From NCBI GenBank assembly GCA_030753265.1, contig JASMCQ010000014.1, positions 1-16,603 of the forward strand: a stretch of DNA of 16,603 nucleotides, given 5' to 3'. A model generated the notes under the pieces. The model was not told the origin of the DNA. It ran no database searches and saw only the letters and a list, made by a program, of their open reading frames with translations. Each line of letters begins with the position of its first letter. Within the stretch, counting starts at the first letter, position 1. Both the position numbers and the translations under genes were made by a program. This document shows, one piece after another, positions 15,401 through 16,603 of this stretch. Origin of the DNA: Dehalococcoidia bacterium (GTDB lineage: Bacteria; Chloroflexota; Dehalococcoidia; UBA3495).

Positions 15401-15741
15401 CTGGTGTCGGCGCTGCTCAAAGAACTGACGGAGAGTGCCGGAGACATCCGGTTCGGGCAAGAACGGGAGGTCGAGCTGAAGGGACTGGCCGGGGTGAACC
15501 GGGTGCACGCGGTGGACTGGAACTAGTCCGGGCTCATCGAAATGCCCTTCAACCTGGATTGGCCAGGCGAGACAGTCTGTTTTCGTCCATCGCGGACAGG
15601 CGCAATGATCGCCCAATTTCGTACCAGTCTATAATGTATTGTGTAACGTTGAGTCGAAGCGGCCAGACTGCCGGTCCGCGCGGTACCGCGCCCTGGGGCC
15701 GGGGCCTGGGGCTGGCCCAACCCGGATTGTATCGCAATTGA
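12445..15741 (+). CDS. AAA ATPase C-terminal part and TPR region, with frame-shifted tail (middle piece of the broken gene)
   Basis: Open frame of 1,098 codons starting directly after the in-frame TGA. Native content runs from VQAIRSYVRDRD to about residue 873: Walker B LVLMLDDLHWAD (73-84), the sensor-like LLVIGTYRDMEL (103-114), a winged-helix-like stretch ending in YQFTHALVQDTLAQEL, helical TPR-type repeats (about 345-840), and the first cyclase strand TVTILFSDIEGFTP near residue 860-873. After the C6 run at 15062 the frame is wrong: the final 220 or so residues are Gly/Pro/Arg-rich and resemble no protein. The piece lacks Walker A, so it should not work as an ATPase. No ribosome-binding site precedes 12445, so it is probably untranslated. 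Confidence 0.75.
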   Translation: MQAIRSYVRDRDPEQVRSVMGSGAANIAEIVSDVSERLPGLGRPPALEPDQGRFRLFDSIAAFLKTASQRQPLVLMLDDLHWADKPSLLLLEFLARELAGARLLVIGTYRDMELNRQHPLAETLGGLNRERLFQRVLLRGLAQQDVGRFIEIAAGITPPGGLVEAVHAHTESNPLFVTEVVRLLVQEGELTPERLGKRGSWRFRIPEGVREVIGRRLNRLSQRCNETLTIASVIGRQFEFRQLAPLVEDMSDDRLLGVLEEALGARVIEEPPQTVGRYQFTHALVQDTLAQELSTTRRVRLHARIAQALEELYGEDAGVHAGELARHFAEAQTVLGTEKLVRYSLLAGERALAAFAYERALGHFQRALAAKEGQPVDAETAALLVGLGRSQMALLDDEAYSTLRRALDYYADSGDLEQVVAIAEFPDYGAARRIGLGQLVARALPLVPADSLQSGRLLSRYGQFIGLQDAAFDEALDALNQAIVISRREGDEALELQSLVALASVYSNHMRYDEALDSGLQAIELTKRVPDPRSEVSALYFVVTCLIEKGELEAAKRHASEMLPPAEQLRDRFWLEGAFGKNAMTLRLAGEWEMARSFSQRTLEIGSRPFHSWVELALIEHETGDHHQGNLHLDLLSKASDEARESAFMNTSVSGRMALIAPLVGRITGVVGHLESAKNAAERVLGYAQATPLAAGYSNAGLAMIAVLSGDADLAGKQYAAIKPWRHTFSLFVISADRLLGLLAQIMGKLDQAIIHFDDALIFCRKGGYRPELAWTCCDYADVLRVRDTEGDRAKAIALLDESLAISSNLGMRPLMERVLARKLELQGVASVDIRTSIDAVALAVSIERPDLRHHSAPDGTVTILFSDIEGFTPHDRAAGRSAGATGAAGAQRHRPAPGGGPPGVRGEVPGRRLHAGFLISPPCFAMLNRHPAGLCRPQSRAPGWARDGPHWNAHRGVRPGNGGLLWQERNPGVAHRGPGPRRGDPGVGAAQRTDGECRRHPVRARTGGRAEGTGRGEPGARGGLELVRAHRNALQPGLARRDSLFSSIADRRNDRPISYQSIMYCVTLSRSGQTAGPRGTAPWGRGLGLAQPGLYRN
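15068..15526 (+). CDS. class III adenylate/guanylate cyclase catalytic domain (C-terminal piece of the broken gene)
   Basis: Frame beginning at an internal ATG (MTERLGDQRAQQVLREHN) and running 152 residues to HAVDWN. Seen: AKSLGDGFMLAF with the second metal-binding Asp, VRIGMHTGEF, FFGKNVILASRIADQARGGEILVS with the conserved Arg, and the ELKGLAGVNRVHAVDW end common to these cyclases. The first metal Asp (FSDIEGF) is encoded upstream in the other frame (15041-15060), so the domain is split by the extra C in 15062-15067. With five Cs it would be continuous. Cyclases of this kind make cAMP or cGMP; the split domain lacks a metal ligand and should be inactive unless the frameshift is an error. 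Confidence 0.8.
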   Translation: MTERLGDQRAQQVLREHNAIVRHQVAAHRGFEAKSLGDGFMLAFSSARRALQCSIAIQQAFAAHNREHPDGLVMVRIGMHTGEFVREMEDFFGKNVILASRIADQARGGEILVSALLKELTESAGDIRFGQEREVELKGLAGVNRVHAVDWN

Positions 15742-15766
15742 AACTGTCGAAGTTCACTAACTGTCC
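15527..15766. other. gap before the peptidase: isolated -10 box, palindrome and G-rich run
   Basis: TATAAT occurs at 15630-15635, but the sequence 16-18 nt upstream is a poor -35 match. A perfect 14-bp palindrome GCGCGGTACCGCGC lies at 15678-15691. Three GGGG runs follow (about 15694-15710), with a GGCCC that could pair back to GGGCC. It may contain the end signal of the broken gene and the promoter of the peptidase; neither is clear. Confidence 0.35.
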
Positions 15767-16603
15767 TTGAAGAATCACCTTGCATCGGGAGTGGCAGTTG
15801 GCCGGCCGGCGGTCATCGCAGGTATTGTAGGATTCCTGGCCGCCGGGGTGCTGGCGTGCTCCGGCGGTGCAGTCCCGGCCACGCCCACTTCCGCCCCTGC
15901 TCCTACCTCTGTCTTCAACCCTACTCCAGCCCCCACTGTTATCCCCACGTCTACTCCCAAACCCACCGATGCGCCCACTCCCACCTTCACTTCGGTCCCC
16001 ACGCCCGGCCGGCGAGTGGATTCGACTCCCCCCGTCCCCGGCCTTACCGATCTCGCCTTCGGTTACCTTACCGAGCTTGCAGAGGGCCTGGGACCGAGGG
16101 AGAGCGCCACCGGCCAGGAACGGGCGGCGGCGGAATACCTGGCGACTCAACTGGAGGGCTTTGGCTACGCCGTTGAGTTACAGCCCTTCGCCGTGAAGAG
16201 CCTGTCCGCGGAAGTGTCTGGCGTGGCTCTGGACGGGCCGGTTCTCGAACCGCTCAATTCCCTCCCGCTGGTGAAATCCGGCACGGCCGACGCTTCAGGG
16301 GTCCTGGTGCCCGTGGGCCGGGCTTTGGATGGGGATATTCCCGAGGGAGGACTGGAGGGCAAGATCGCCTTGGCCGAGCGGGGCCTCATATCCTTCGAGG
16401 CCAAGGTCAACCGGGCCGCGGCGGCCGGCGCCATCGCGGTTGTCATCTATAACGACCGGCCCGGAAATTTCCAGGGAGTCCTCGTCGGTCCGCACACCAT
16501 TCCCGTTCTGTCGATCACTCGGATCGACGGGAGGCGGCTCGAAGAGCTGGCATCTGGCGGAACGGTGGAGTTGCGTGTGTCGGTCAAGCTGGACCAGCGG
16601 CTG
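15767..16603 (+). CDS. lipoprotein M28-type peptidase with PA domain, 3' end cut by the window
   Basis: Start of a secreted zinc peptidase, 279 codons seen. N-terminal signal with MKNHLASGVAVGRP, a hydrophobic stretch and lipobox VLAC (C31 from this start). Then comes a Pro/Thr/Ser-rich stalk (about 32-85), a segment GLGPRESATGQERAAAEYLATQL typical of the front of M28 aminopeptidases (about 106-128), and a protease-associated (PA) domain (about 160-275) with GLEGKIALAERG, AAAAGAIAVVIYN and IPVLSITRIDG. The zinc ligands would lie beyond the window. Start codon uncertain: TTG at 15767 gives a charged signal start, GTG at 15791 gives a shorter one with M-A-V-G-R; neither has a good ribosome-binding site. 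An in-frame stop at 15758 sets the upstream limit. Expected role: trimming peptides outside the cytoplasmic membrane. Confidence 0.82.
   Translation, partial: MKNHLASGVAVGRPAVIAGIVGFLAAGVLACSGGAVPATPTSAPAPTSVFNPTPAPTVIPTSTPKPTDAPTPTFTSVPTPGRRVDSTPPVPGLTDLAFGYLTELAEGLGPRESATGQERAAAEYLATQLEGFGYAVELQPFAVKSLSAEVSGVALDGPVLEPLNSLPLVKSGTADASGVLVPVGRALDGDIPEGGLEGKIALAERGLISFEAKVNRAAAAGAIAVVIYNDRPGNFQGVLVGPHTIPVLSITRIDGRRLEELASGGTVELRVSVKLDQRL

Larger units (their letters stand above)
11122..15526 (+). pseudogene. broken gene: double zinc ribbon / Ser-Thr kinase / AAA ATPase / TPR / class III cyclase
   Basis: All pieces of one large signalling protein (about 1,460 residues if repaired) lie in order but in changing frames. 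Lesion 1: a palindromic 34-bp insertion at 12159-12197 shifts the frame and ends the kinase at 12198. Lesion 2: one C is missing near 12342 (ACCGC where ACCCGC would read KTRTAQELA), right after the P-loop GEPGIGKT. Lesion 3: TGA at 12442-12444, where YWPWVQ is expected, replaces a Trp codon. Lesion 4: a C6 run (15062-15067), where five Cs keep IEGFTPMTERLGD in frame. Undoing the four gives one continuous frame ending at 15526. Four independent lesions beside intact pyrG, rho and amidase genes argue for true decay, although the two single-base indels could be assembly errors. Promoter and ribosome-binding site remain, so a kinase-only product could still be made. Confidence 0.85.

Noticed and set aside
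15527..15741. C-terminal tail of the 1,098-codon frame as genuine protein
   Set aside because: It follows the C6 frameshift; the true cyclase end is in the other frame and stops at 15526.

Overview
This is a GC-rich bacterial window without tRNA, rRNA, CRISPR or a complete transposon. Three things suggest a Chloroflexota (Dehalococcoidia/SAR202-like) genome: tandem CaiB/BaiF CoA-transferases, lipoproteins with Pro/Thr-rich stalks, and a zinc-ribbon/kinase/AAA/TPR/cyclase protein of a type I associate with that phylum. The assignment is an inference from gene style, not a measured phylogeny.

Layout. (1) Bases 19-2596 (+): two class III CoA-transferases 4 nt apart, each with its catalytic Asp. 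(2) Bases 2690-6824 (+): a housekeeping block of pyrG (CTP synthase), a short-form transaldolase and rho. pyrG is preceded by a near-consensus sigma-70 promoter. The gene order recalls the pyrG...tal...rho region of Firmicutes, but rpmE is not behind rho. (3) Bases 7110-7952 (+): a lipoprotein with six back-to-back 34-residue TPRs, followed by three consecutive palindromic structures, the last resembling a terminator. (4) Bases 8109-10779 (-): an operon-like set of a 60-residue GatC-like protein, an amidase-signature hydrolase and an alpha/beta hydrolase. A good sigma-70 promoter lies just upstream (10810-10838), and a near-perfect 21-bp inverted repeat lies in front of the amidase. (5) Bases 11122-15526 (+): a large signalling gene (double zinc ribbon, Ser/Thr kinase, AAA ATPase, TPR, class III cyclase) with its own promoter, broken by four separate lesions. 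(6) Bases 15767-16603 (+): the start of a lipoprotein M28-type peptidase with a PA domain, cut by the window edge.

The most interesting point is the broken signalling gene. Its first lesion looks like a roughly 30-bp palindromic mini-element, with arms TGTAGGGGC and GCCCCTACA, flanked by a duplicated AGATG. It sits in the kinase-ATPase linker, and removing the 34-bp unit restores the reading frame exactly. The other lesions are a 1-base deletion just after the P-loop, a Trp-to-stop change, and an extra C in a C6 run at the start of the cyclase domain. The neighbouring genes are intact, so general sequencing error is an unlikely explanation, though the two single-base indels need read support.

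Functionally, the window mixes core nucleotide, carbon and RNA metabolism with catabolic genes (CoA transfer, amide and ester hydrolysis) and surface lipoproteins. That would fit a heterotroph processing dissolved organic matter. I found no clearly new multi-gene system. The inserted palindrome and the operator-like palindromes are the best leads.
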